Shown piece after piece: positions 25,373 through 36,365 of a stretch of DNA of 64,000 bases. Numbering within the stretch: the first letter of the stretch is position 1; each line of letters begins with the position of its first letter. The position numbers were made by a program, and so were the translations under genes. The DNA is from Merluccius polli (Eukaryota; Chordata; Actinopteri; Gadiformes; Merlucciidae), in assembly GCA_030340625.1 (NCBI GenBank), contig JAOPHQ010000898.1, positions 78,975-142,974 of the forward strand, written 5' to 3'. A model generated the notes under the pieces. It did not search any database. It saw only the letters and a program-made list of their open reading frames with translations, and was not told the origin of the DNA.

Positions 25373-26340
25373 AAGAAAACAGCAGAAGAGAGTTGAAACT
25401 AAATTAAATGCCCCCTCCCATCCCTCTCTGCTCCTTCCCTCCCTAACTTTCTCTGCCATTGAGAAGCAATCCTAAAATAATCACAATGCATTTTCTGGCA
25501 AAATATCTCTTAAGGTGTGTGTGTGTGTGTGCTTTTTTTTCCAGACATTATTTTTATGGATCAATGGTGGAATTTTTGGCTTGATTGATTCTGGCTCAAG
25601 ACTAACCTGAATGCAGTCAGTTACTATTAACCAGCAGTAACCCAAAGGATGGGGCAGCTCATCCTTTAGAGGGAGAAGTAATCAACATCAAATCCTCACT
25701 TTGAACCCGAATTCAATCTTCTATTTGAGTTTTTAAACTGTACATAAGCCTAGCCATGGCTCCGACCAAGCTCGTTAAGTGAACCATGATCAAGATAAGG
25801 CCGCGCCGCGCCGTCTCCCGCGCCGCTTTAGCGTCCTAAAGCCATGCCGCAGATCACACTGGCCCCGGTCAGAAAAGCCCCTCGTTAAAACCTAACAAAT
25901 TGAAACGCTGCAGCCGTCGCCTGTAGTGTTTCCGCGGACGCCGCCGCCGTGTGTAATTACAGACTGGACTTTTGAGCCGTGATGGATTCACCTTCCCGTG
26001 CGGCTGACAGCTTCGGAGGAGTTGGATGGAAAGGCGGCGACCTCTGGTACATCCTTCCAGCTGAGTCGAGCTGTGACCTTGGTCTCCTAGAGACGCTAAT
26101 TAATTACACCACATGATACCTTCCCGTGTGTGTGTGTGTGTTTCTGAGCGTGTGTTTATTTGTATTTTTGTCTGGGTGGTTATTTATTTTTAATGGTGTC
26201 TGTGTGTTTGTTTATGTGTGTGTGTGTGTGTAAGTGTGTGTTAGTGTATGTGTGTGTTTTCTGCGTCAGACTGAGTGATATATGAGGATGTCTGGTTACA
26301 GCAGGACATCCTCTGTCTACCTCTCATACACACATGCGCA
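25373..26340. other. Unrecognised sequence containing a CpG-rich candidate regulatory block
   Basis: The segment 25,798-26,110 is rich in CpG (ggccgcgccgcgccgtctcc, gcggacgccgccgccg). It ends in homeodomain-type TAATTAATTA (around 26,098-26,107) next to a CACATG E-box-like word. There is no convincing open frame. It looks more like a regulatory or conserved non-coding block than an exon, but that is inference from composition. Confidence 0.35.

Positions 26341-26393
<53 letters not shown>
26341..26393. repeat. (CA)n microsatellite
   Basis: A CGCGCACA start followed by about 48 bp of perfect CA. Confidence 0.96.
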
Positions 26394-26395
<2 letters not shown>

Positions 26396-26522
26396 CTGGG
26401 TCAGCTGCGAGAGACCTGTGAGTCAGCGGTAGGTTAAAGTCTTAATGACGGACATTTCTCTCCGGAAAACTTCCTCCATATGTTACAGACACTCACTCAA
26501 ATAGCCATTTTTCACCTTGTGA

Positions 26523-26545
26523 GGGGGGGGGGGGGGGGGGGGGGG
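26523..26545. repeat. Poly-G run, 23 bases
   Basis: An uninterrupted run of 23 G on the plus strand, with G-quadruplex potential. Confidence 0.96.
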
Positions 26546-27185
26546 CTTTGGACAGGGGGAGAACTGGAGAGGAGCAGACGGTCAAACAGTAGCTGAGAGG
26601 TGAGTGAGAATTAGGAAAGTTGAGAGTAAGTCGATGTCTATGGATCTGCTACAAAGCACCTGCATTCATGTCCATTGGAAGTCTCCTTATCTCCAACAAG
26701 ATCACTGCCTTTATTGATGATTTTGCCAACACTTGTATTTTTCATTTATACGGTGTAAAGCATCTGAAGTGGATCTGAAATAATATTTTTAAAAGCCTGG
26801 CATTATAAAACGATAACGTCCGTGGAAGCAGAACGCCGAACACAATGATCTCAGATGCGTACAAATCATGACAGACAAGTGATGCCTAATGTATGGGCTG
26901 CATTGTTTGTTTGTGTTTTGTGTTTCGTGTCTTGATCGTGCCTTCTCAGATCTTGTGCATATCCCAGCTGCTGTAGCCTTATATCTGAATGCATCTCATC
27001 GGGCTGAGTAGTGGTGTGTCGTGTTGTGTTGTGTTGTGCTGACTCTTCCTCGGGTCAATAACAACCCTGTCATGTCCCTCTTTGTCTCCTCATTACAAAA
27101 TAGGATTGGAATTAAGTGGAAAGTTATAGTGCTGTTTCAAACTTCAAAGGGCAGGGGTAAGGAAAAAAGGACAGATGAGGAGAGC
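26546..27185. other. Unrecognised sequence
   Basis: No feature is recognised apart from a short tgtgttgtgttgtgttgtg repeat near 27,019-27,037. Confidence 0.5.
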
Positions 27186-27194
27186 GAGTGAGAC

Positions 27195-27234
<40 letters not shown>

Positions 27235-27363
27235 CAGGAAAACAAACTGTAGAAAGGACAGAAAAGATAGGGTGATATAAGCAGAGGAAGGAGGGAGAAA
27301 TTGACAGAGAGGGAGGGAGGGGGGACTGTGACAATTTCTCTGGAGGATATTATAAGTAGAGGA

Positions 27364-27421
<58 letters not shown>

Positions 27422-27532
27422 ACTGTGACAATTTCTCAGATTTTTTTTCTGAATGTAACCTTACTTACAGCAGTGAGATCAGAGAGAGGACATAAGTGAA
27501 GGTGAGAGTAATATATGGTGTGAGAGAGAGCA

Positions 27533-27567
<35 letters not shown>
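27186..27567. repeat. Three (GA)n arrays in a purine-rich block
   Basis: GA arrays at about 27,186-27,231, 27,366-27,418 and 27,528-27,566. The text 'gggactgtgacaatttctc' occurs at both 27,321 and 27,419, flanking the second array. This suggests a local duplication of about 100 bp around it. Confidence 0.9.
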
Positions 27568-27570
<3 letters not shown>

Positions 27571-28906
27571 AGAAAAATAGTGGGAAAGAGGATATTCTCA
27601 ACTAAACCCATATATTGCTGCTCTGACCTATAAAACTGTGTCCTCTTAGGTTTGAGGTCACCCCCAACGATGTATTTCACTTTAACCCTGTAACACCCCT
27701 TGTCGCTAATTACACACACTTGCTTCCACTCCTACTCAGAAAGTGTTGACATTGACATTGACTATAATGACAGAGATGAGCTTTAACTGAATATAAGATG
27801 TTTCGGTATTCATTATTCAAGGAAAAATGTCTTCTTATTATTGTCATCACACGTTATCTTATTAATTGTCTTATTATTAATATCTTCAATTGTACTACAG
27901 TCGTGGGCAGTTCAGGAACATGATCATTATAAATGTACGTTTGCCGCAAGCAAATCAGCCTCAACGGCGGGAGGCCACTGTCATCTCCATCCCAGCTGGA
28001 AGTGGAAGAAATGAAAAACTGCCAAACTTCATCAGTATTGTGTACATATTTACATATTAGATTAGACAATTGTCGCGTCAAGTCAAAGCGCACTGAAAAA
28101 TCATTCACTGAAACATTCACGGTCTCAGCTCCAAGTCTCAGCTCCAAACCTCCGAACCTGCAGGGGGCAGAAGAATGTCAGTGCGTGTTAGTAACCAGGA
28201 AATCGCCCTGCGCTTCCTGTGGCAGCCATGTCACCTGCACACCTGCATGGGAGGAAAAGTTTGTGAGTTTGAGAACGAAGGAAATCTTTCAGCAAACAGT
28301 TAAAACAAAGAAGAACACTCAGCTCATGGTCAAGACACTGACGACGCAACTGGTAGGGAAATGGACTTTCTTATTTAAACAAATATAAATATGTGAACTT
28401 TGAAATATGGAACATGTATATTAAGGCATTGCATCAGTGTTTAAGTTTGATTAGTAGCCTGTTTGTGCCTGATCAGTTGTTGCCTATTTAATTATGTTGA
28501 ATTACATTGCAAAATGATCAGTTTGTATAATATTATGCTTTATCTGAATGCTCAATTTGTAAAGTAAAAGGCATCTAATTCTTATGTTTAAATGAAATCG
28601 TACTTTGCTTGCTTATGTTTGAAAGCTTTAATGATTTGATGTGATTTCGCGTGAGTGAGTATGTTTCTTTTGTCCGGCCCCAGAAATATATTTGGTTTTG
28701 CCCCCTGTTGATGAATAATTTTGGTTTGAGTGACGGCTTCACTGGTGACTCCATCAGAAATGTAGGCGTCTGCATGCATGCAGGTAATTCCTGGTAAGGT
28801 ACAAGTCTTCATAGGTGACAGTATTGCATCAGGGGAAAAGTTGGGATTCATACATGGGGGGGCAGATCTCACTTTTTTTTTCTCCTGGGAAATCTTTGAA
28901 GTAGAA
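27568..28906. other. Unrecognised sequence
   Basis: A 151-codon plus frame (27,933-28,388) has no domain or clear start context and is not called. The rest is AT-rich and unrecognised. Confidence 0.45.
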
Positions 28907-28922
28907 CCCCCCCCCCCCCCCC
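28907..28922. repeat. Poly-C run, 16 bases
   Basis: A run of 16 C on the plus strand. Confidence 0.95.
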
Positions 28923-29009
28923 ATTATGTGAAAAGCAGGGGGTAGCGGGATGTGTGTGAGTGGCGAGTGTGTGTGTGCATGTGGCAAGTCTGCGTGTGTG
29001 TAGGGTTGC

Positions 29010-29042
29010 CAACTTTCTCACTACCAAATAGTGAGAAAGTTG
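29010..29042. repeat. Perfect hairpin, 13-bp arms, 7-base loop
   Basis: caactttctcact and agtgagaaagttg are exact reverse complements around the loop accaaat. The hairpin follows 'tagggttgcc', a word typical of hAT termini. It sits just downstream (minus sense) of the decayed hAT gene, so it may belong to that element's end. Confidence 0.85.
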
Positions 29043-29229
29043 AGTGCACAGTGCCAAAACAAAAAACATTTCAAAGGCAAAAGAGGAAAAGAGGGGCATG
29101 ACTCACCAAGTCTAGTTTTTTTCATGGATATTGTTTTCTGCTCTTGATTGATTCAAGCAGTCCTTTGTCCTTTTGCACAGACAGAGAGAAGTCCTTACAT
29201 GACAAGTCACAGTTGTTAACAGATATTTG

Positions 29230-30905
29230 AAGTTAATTTTTGATCAGCTCGGTGCTGCATCAGTTTCTTGAATCTGACCATTTAATGGTCATCGGAGAGA
29301 AAATCCTCTCTACAAAGGCATTTGCGCCTGGCACACTGAGGACAAATGAGACAATCCTGAACATGTTGATCAAGCTTTCCCTATGTTTTGAAAAACTGCC
29401 ACCCACTTCTCACTGGTGGATTTTGTGGTATCCTGTCCGGCTGTCTGTATTTCCTCCAGACTAGCACAAAACTCTTCATAGATTTGGTCCATATTGACTG
29501 TCTGTCATTTTGAGGGCAGCCACCACCTGCTCTAGGTCGGTGAAGGAGAGCTCCTCATAGAGGCCCATCGGTTTCAGTTTCACCATTACATTTTCTGGTG
29601 AGAAATCAGACCACTTGTCAATGTATGCAATGAGTCATAGAATTTCACAAAGTCCTGTTGCTGCTTGGACTTTGTGCTGACACTTGTTTGTCCATCAGCT
29701 TGGTCTGGTATCCAAAAAGGCTGTCCTGTTTCCGCTGAAGCATCTTCATTTTGAACTTTCGGACTTCCTCATAAACATCTGTGATGCAGAGCTTTGTTTC
29801 CTCCAGCTTTTTTACGAGTTGGTCAAAAACACACCCCACATTGTGGAAAAAGCACAGATAAATCTCAGCAGCTCCAGTTTTTTCTTCATCCTCAAAAATC
29901 CTCTTCAGTGCCACAGGACAGGTCTCAAGGGACCTAAAGTATGACGTAAGAGCTGGCCATCTTTGCAGGAGACGATCGACAGCTGGATGAAGAGAGAGCC
30001 ATCGTGTGCAACCATGACGCAGAATTTCACGCCACTCAATGTCAACAAAGGCAAAAAATGCACGCAGTCCCTCTCTTCGGGAAGCAGATACTGAGAAGTG
30101 GCTGCAGATCTTTAAAACAATGAACTCAATATCCACTGACAGCTGATCGCAGGTGTGCTTGCAGGCGTTATGAGCTGGGCAATTAGCTTTTAGAATGCGA
30201 TTGTTGGCACTGCTCAATAACTGGTAAACGGAGTGGTGTTTTCCAAAGTTGGCATTATCTGCTACATAGGCTGTGATGTGTCTATTATCCAGTTCATGCT
30301 TTTCCAGACAGTTCATCGGAGCTTGATGTATGCCATCTGCAGTTTCATCACTGTCTTCATAAAAGTCAAGTAACTTGCACTGCACTCCATCAGACACAGA
30401 GAAATATCTCACGCACACCGGAAACATTTTTCGCATTTCCTTTGTTCGAGGCATCGGTGGCAACTGAGAGATACACAGGCTCACCTTCAGTCGGGGACAG
30501 ATCATCCAAAATATCCCGCACAGTCTTTGGTCCTAAAACATTCATTGTTATCATCTCAGCTTTCGTTCCACCCAAAGTGCATCTTCTTCACAATATTTGA
30601 GTCATGAAACAAGGCACTGTTAACCGTATGGTACACATACAAGGCTTCACTTGCTGCGATTTTGTCATTTTCCACGGCAGATGTCACGAAGAATGCACCG
30701 ATATTGCTTGCACCTTTTAGCTAGTGTGGCCTTCTTGTGCATTTCTGTGGAAGCATGCTGAGTTAGGTCATTCTCACCTCCATGGCCAATTGAAAATTCC
30801 CGACGGCATAAAGTGCAAAAGGCCTTCGTCGGGGTCACCGCTGACGGGCTTAACCCATGTCGTCTTTGATATCGTCGTCACAATCGACATCCCATACATT
30901 GTGCC
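29230..30905 (-). pseudogene. Decayed hAT transposase gene with N-terminal BED-type finger
   Basis: Read right to left, fragments in several frames assemble into one hAT-like transposase. A BED/C2H2-like finger (KAFCTLCRREFSIGHGGEND, then H...H spacing, about 30,815-30,730) comes first. Next is a linker (NIGAFFVTSAVEND...), then the catalytic-core region with VYLSVATDASNKGNAK, TAYVADNANFGKH and NCPAHNACKHTCDQLS. The longest intact frame is 30,505-29,645. Downstream are WSDFSPENVMVKLKPMGLYE, KWVAVFQN and the hAT dimerisation block SVPGANAFVERIFS (about 29,345-29,300). At least three frameshifts separate these pieces. An in-frame TGA sits where an Arg codon (CGA) is expected after IKWSDSRN. The gene cannot make a functional transposase. 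Terminal repeats were not both found; the word tagggttgcc at 29,001 may be one end. The hAT assignment is from recognised motifs. Confidence 0.8.
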
Positions 30906-31799
30906 CTCACTGTGTGTTAGGGAAGACTTGCCAGTCAACAGGGGCGGGTGCTATTCGGCCATTTCTTCTTTCACAAAAGGAGGTGAATGTAAGAATTAGG
31001 GGAGAAAGGGAGGAGAATGTCAAAAGGAGACTCTTGAAAGAAAGCAACATGAATAGAAAAAAGGAAGCAAGGACAAGAATGCTGTTCTGTATTCACAGCT
31101 CTCTGGTTTTCCCAGATGGCACGCGACTCAAGTTTACATGACAACTCAACGTGTAAACACCAGCATTCACAGACATAGAGAAATAAAAGAGAGGGGGGAA
31201 GCGATAAAGATGGCGAGAGAGAGAGAGAGAGAGGGCAATGGAGGGCAAAAAGAAAAATGGGTTTGATAAATTGCCGCTATTTTGTTGCCGGGCAGGGGAG
31301 CCAAGTTTCGTACAGAGAATTGGGGAGAATTACTGAACTTCAGCAGCAGAGAACCAAAGTAGGTAAACACATGGCCAAGCACAAACACAAAACTCACTGA
31401 CATGCCTTGCTCAGAGGGAGTGTTGAAATCCTGAAAGACGGATAGATTTTCATCTAATATATTCAATATAATATACTGTCACTGAAGCAAACACTTCTTT
31501 ATTACATTTTTGGCAGCGATTGATTGAACGGATTGAAACAAAATGAGCAAAACAAAGCAGTCAAAATGACAAGCTGCGCACACACACACACACACACACA
31601 CACACTCTATTTGGTAGTTGTTTGATATGGACCTGGGCAGTGTGGTTCCACCCTGACTCCTCTCATGTTAAATCCCATTTGAAAATCCGTAATCGGTAAT
31701 TAGGGTCCAAACCGTATCACGTAGGTTCAGATAAGACATTTGCTTTTACTAGATAAGTTGAATACATAAACGTAGAACCCTACAAACCAAGCTTTCTTG
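30906..31799. other. Unrecognised sequence
   Basis: A short GA run (31,213-31,232) and a CA array (31,577-31,604) are present. The remainder is unrecognised, and part of it may be the missing 5' end of the adjacent hAT element. Confidence 0.45.
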
Positions 31800-31859
31800 G
31801 AGACCCCCTCATTGTAAATTTCAAAGGCAAAACGCTGGAGTGGTAAATGCCATCTTGAG

Positions 31860-32450
31860 ACCAAAAATGAGAAAACTTTCAAGGTGAGGCAGACAAGGTA
31901 GAAATCCATCAAGGGTGCCATGTCCAGATATGGGAAGCAAGCAAACACCCTTGAAGTATTTGCCACTGCTAAAATATCATGCTACGGAAGCAAGCTATCG
32001 CATTGTTCATTGCACTGTGGAAACGTGGAAAGCCATTCACTGACAAAACATTAAGGAGGCTTTCCTCTGTAGCTCACAGGTTTTGTTTAATGGCTTACCA
32101 AACAAAGCGACAATAAAAGCCTTAATAAAAGACAGTCCCAGACAGCCAGAAGTGTTGAAAAATGCGTTGAAGAGATGGCAGAAAACGTAAAAGTGCAGCA
32201 GACAGATGTTTTTTTTGGAGCGGTTTGTCGGCTGCTTTGACGCCATAAAGGCCTTCCTAGCTGACAAAGGCCCAAACTATCCATAACTCGAGGACAAGTG
32301 GGTTGTGAAACGTATGTTTCTCATGGATATTACTGGACACCTCGATAGATTCAGAATGAATGGCAGTCAATAAACAGAGCTCTTGTAAACGCTCTCTGAG
32401 GACGTAAGAGAGGACTGTCCGTGCCTATTTATTTTCGAGAGAGCCCAATG
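31860..32450 (+). pseudogene. Eroded hAT transposase remnant (second family)
   Basis: In the plus strand a broken frame gives ATEASYRIV at about 31,976. Further on is LERFVGCFDAIKAFLADKGP, then NYP-stop-LEDKWVVKRMFLMDITGHL (32,215-32,345). This resembles the hAT-domain region of the ZBED5/EPM2AIP1/GTF2IRD2-like group, where a 'RFV.C.DEI..FL...G...P.LED..W..K..F..D.T.HLN' pattern is usual. Several in-frame stops and a missing middle show it is dead. The boundaries are approximate and no termini were found. It is a different hAT lineage from the one at 29.2-30.9 kb, judging by motif wording. Confidence 0.55.
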
Positions 32451-32522
32451 GGGAAATGACAACGACCACGTCATCACTCACTCTGACCAATGGTGTATCA
32501 CTCACTCACTCACTCAGTGACT

Positions 32523-33067
32523 GTGTGTTCACACCGCACTTTGTCCCATTTCGCCTATTCGCGCGAATAGGCGAATGTTGCCGCGCGACAAATCATAATC
32601 TGTCGCTGTGCATTTTTGTGTGCATTCGCGGGGCGAATTATTCGCGGGGCGAATTTTTTTTTTGCCTGGCAACAGTCCTTCATGCCAATTCAGTCTCTCA
32701 TCAACCATGGCCGAGATAACCACCATTGCGTGTCTGTATCTGTTGTGGAAGAGGGAGAGACGTTTCTTCCATATTGCTGTCTGATCTGGATCAGGCAGTG
32801 AACGCTACGTCACTCAGGGAGTGAACGCTGATTGGCTGTTTCAACGCGAATGCCGCGAAGAAGTTGAAATATTTTAACTTTATTCGCGGGGCGAATTATT
32901 CGCGGCGCGAATCCACGTGAACGCGCTCGCCGTTCACGAGGAAAAATTTCGCGCTGTCAATCAAATCTTGTCGCGCGTATCGGCGAAAAAAAAATTCGCC
33001 CGATCCGCGTCTCCACGTTCACTTAACATTGAAACGTGTCGCGGGGCGAAGTGCGGTGTGAACACAC
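32523..33067. mobile_element. CpG-rich inverted-repeat MITE, 545 bp
   Basis: The left end gtgtgttcacaccgcactt matches the reverse complement of the right end (aagtgcggtgtgaacacac). The interior contains repeated 'ttcgcggggcgaatta' words near both ends (32,625-32,650 and 32,881-32,905) and a perfect 26-bp palindrome at 32,550-32,575. At 32,707 a short frame begins MAEITTIACLYLLWKRERR, then stops after 25 codons. It resembles the N-terminus of PIF/Harbinger-type transposases, so the element may be a deletion derivative of one. No target duplication is clear. Confidence 0.8.
32550..32575. repeat. Perfect 26-bp palindrome
   Basis: ttcgcctattcgc followed directly by its reverse complement gcgaataggcgaa, with no spacer. 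It is inside the 545-bp MITE near its left end. Confidence 0.95.
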
Positions 33068-33976
33068 CTTGACAGAGCATCGCGGATATAGGGCTGGCCT
33101 GCTGGTCCAGCCAAAAACATATTTCACATTCACACTTTCACAAACTGGATTGCACATGATGTTGAGAATATGAAGATGAAGTTCTTACCGTGACGTGAAG
33201 ATACGATCTTACAGGACGTCCCTCAACACTTCCACATAGCTTTATCTCAATTGTATCACTGTCAATTAATTAAACAAAAAAGAATACATGAATTCATAAT
33301 ATCTGGATGTTTGAAGTCTTGATGTTTGAAGCCACATTCATGTAGATATTTTATTTAGATATATACAACCTGCTATCTAAGACAGGGTTTCACATCTACC
33401 ATGGGCTTATGTAATTCAATTATTTATACAACATGAGCATGTTCAAATGTCATGCCGCATGTATATTATACCTCATTACCATCACTGTTTACACAGGATC
33501 ATATTAGATCGGTAGATAACATTGCACAGGTTTATTCTGACTCATTGATTGTGGATTTCAAAATACACATTTCCATAAAAAGGCTATTTGTCGGAGGTTT
33601 TTCTAATTGAATAAGAGAGCCTTTGGTATAATACAGGTATTGCGTCGCATTATCAACAGTCAAAGTCGGTCAGGTCCTTGCAGCAGCTGTCATTTTGCGT
33701 TTTTTACGGTATGCGGCAAGTCGCCACAGAAATGACTGTAGTGGCTATGAGAGCACACTACAAAAGCAGTCTCTCTCGTGTTTATCGCTATAGCAAAGCT
33801 ATATGCTGTACAGTGTGAGGAGCTACTGCCGCCTGCGGTTGAGTTGGCCTTCGAAGGGAAGGACATGCTGTGTTTTATAATTTACTGCAGGAAAATGTGG
33901 GGGTCCCGCCTCCGGTAATAAAGCAATCAATAGCAACAACAGGTCATTCCACAATCTGACACTACCTATTTGTCGC

Positions 33977-33988
<12 letters not shown>
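33068..33988. other. Unrecognised AT-rich sequence
   Basis: No gene, RNA or repeat terminus is recognised. Confidence 0.5.

Positions 33989-34037
<49 letters not shown>
33989..34037. repeat. (TA)n microsatellite
   Basis: About 49 bp of TA. Confidence 0.96.
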
Positions 34038-34039
<2 letters not shown>

Positions 34040-34649
34040 TTTGTGCAATCTCACAACACAGATGGACTGTAATTGAATCCAATTGACGAAAAGTGTCTGC
34101 ATTTGTCCTTGAATATTGAGGAAACCAGCTTGGACAAGTTCAAGCCATGAATGTGCTGCATGGTATTCCTTGTGCTTTACTCAAAATCTGTGTGTAATGT
34201 GGATGAGTCGATCGGGGGGGTTGAAATGGATGGATTAAGGTGGACATGGTGAGTCCTATTCCTGCCTCTCAATCCTAGCTCACTAATTAGTTTAGCTTGA
34301 ATCAGAGAGAAAAAGTATTTACTTGCCATCCCTTCCCTTTTTTTTAAATTGGAGCTAATTACTTTCTGCTTGGAGTTATAGCTTTGATGTCCTATAGGAA
34401 CCTGCTCTCCTTTCCATTGCACTCCCTGCTGTGCACTGTGTGTTTCATTGTAGATTTTAGAGTGTGTGTGTGCTCTGATGTGTGCACTGTACATGCTTGT
34501 TTGTGTATCTTTGCATGCATACAGAGAGAGAGAGAGAGAAAGAGAGAGTAACAAAATGCAAAATCCCCACAGCTGAGGGTTATGTCCCACAGCTCTCAAG
34601 CTTCCCGCCGCGATGTGTCAGTACAAGCTGTGGGAGACAGAGGTCGGAT

Positions 34650-34680
<31 letters not shown>

Positions 34681-35920
34681 AGAGAGAGAGAGAGATTTAT
34701 AATTCCCAGAAACCAAGGAACGCATTACTGATATAAAAATGTATTACATTATATACGTAGACAATGTGTGTGTTCACTGATTTGTCAAACTCTGTGCTTG
34801 TATATGAACCTTCTCTAACTATACATAATAGCAATCATCATCATCAACATTCTAACTAATATCACAGTGCTTACAGCAGTGTTTCCCAAGCTTGCCTCTC
34901 TTGGGAGGCGCAAGGGGTGGGAGTGCAGGGAGATGGGATGGCAGGGATAATTTAATGTACTGTAGTGGGGGGGGGGAAAGCTGTATCACAAACCGTGTGT
35001 CCAAAATGCAATGGCAAACTGGCGACTCAGCACTGTGTCCATGCACACAACAATCATGGCATGATGGCGACTATACATTTTCCAGAAAGATTAAACGCCT
35101 TGTGCTACAAGTTGACGAGGCAAATGATAGCAACAAGGACTGTCTTTTGATAGCTTATTTGCTGTACAATGAGGAAATGATTTGTCCGAGGATTTGTAGT
35201 TCTCTAAATACGAATTGAATAACATGTTTTCAATACATCACTTTGCTGAGCTAGGGGTTCAGTTGAAGGGAGTAATGCGTTTTTGTTTTTGTTCACCAAG
35301 AACGGTGGGTGGGCTAAGGGGCCATTTTTACCAAAGGGGGGGGCTGAGAAGTAGTATAGTTTCCCCAAACTATAGAGTTGAGCTTCTGGTATACCCAACT
35401 ACAGAGATAAAGAAACACATGAAGCAAATGTCAGCGCCCACGACGGCATCACGCATTACCGGGTGAAGATGGCTAAAAATGAGGATGATAAGGTCACTGG
35501 TGAGTAAGGTGTCTCATTAGGAGTCCATTAGACAAAGACCACAGAACACCCTGTCGTAGGTTTCCAGGCCTTGCCATAACACCTGCATCCCACCAAGCTT
35601 ACCTTTGTTCTCATTTGGCTTTAGCGTTTTACTTTAACACCAATTAGGCTGCTAGGTTTCATCCATAGAGAGTCAGTGCGCTGCGTCTAATCCTGCTACA
35701 AGAGGGCCGCTGCTAACAGATCATTGCATGTCTCAACGAACAATGACTCTTTATTTTCTTTGCAGATGATATACTGTATAACAGTTTATCATCTGTTTCT
35801 TGAGTGAGGTTATATATGCTCAAAATGCTCAAAAGGTTTGGGAAGCCACTCATCAGAATAACTTGTCCATAAAGTGTCGTCATGTATGTTTGACAGTAGG
35901 TCAGAAGTGGTCATAGAAGT
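34038..35920. other. Unrecognised sequence with GA arrays
   Basis: GA arrays lie at 34,521-34,548 and 34,649-34,695. The words cagtgtttcccaagctt (34,876) and ggtttgggaagccactc (35,837) are partial reverse complements. They could be old hAT-like ends, but no target duplication supports this. No gene is recognised. Confidence 0.4.
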
Positions 35921-35958
35921 GGGTGTGGCTTTAGTGGGAACCCACCAAAGCCACACCC
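35921..35958. repeat. Hairpin, 18-bp arms, 2-base loop
   Basis: gggtgtggctttagtggg and cccaccaaagccacaccc pair with a single G-T position around 'aa'. It is a strong stem for its length and its function is unknown. Confidence 0.9.
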
Positions 35959-36146
35959 GTCCGATGACATCCTACAAGGTCAGCTTTAGAGATTTCCAAG
36001 AAAACAGGAAGTGGGTGGGGCTGGGGGAGGTCACCCAACAACCATCATGAACCCTCGACAAACTTTGCAGGATCATTTTTTGGTGGGGTTACACAAATGT
36101 ATGTTATGCAACTTCATGCAATATGTCACGACTGCTGCCAGGCCCC

Positions 36147-36365
36147 TTTTGGCCGATTGGCATGAAAAGTTGATCACTTCTTATTGGCCCCTAACCATCT
36201 TGCCGACCAAATTTGGTGCAAATCCGTACTCAACTTGTGGAGATACCCCACTCACAGACACAAGTCTCGCCAACACCATTTTGGCTGATTGGCATGAAAA
36301 GTTAAGTACTACTTACTTGGCCCATAACTACCAAATTTGGTGCAAATCCATGCTCAACTTCAACT
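36147..36365. repeat. Imperfect tandem duplication, period about 125-132 bp
   Basis: Two copies of a block starting ttttggc(c/t)gattggcatg and ending accaaatttggtgcaaatcc(g/a)t. They start at 36,147 and 36,279. The copies are diverged with small indels. This is probably part of an unidentified interspersed repeat. Confidence 0.8.

Noticed and set aside
34876..35853. Possible hAT-like element with ends cagtgtttcccaagctt and ggtttgggaagccactc
   Set aside because: The ends match only partly, the right end lacks the expected final base, and the flanking octamers differ, so it is not supported as an insertion.
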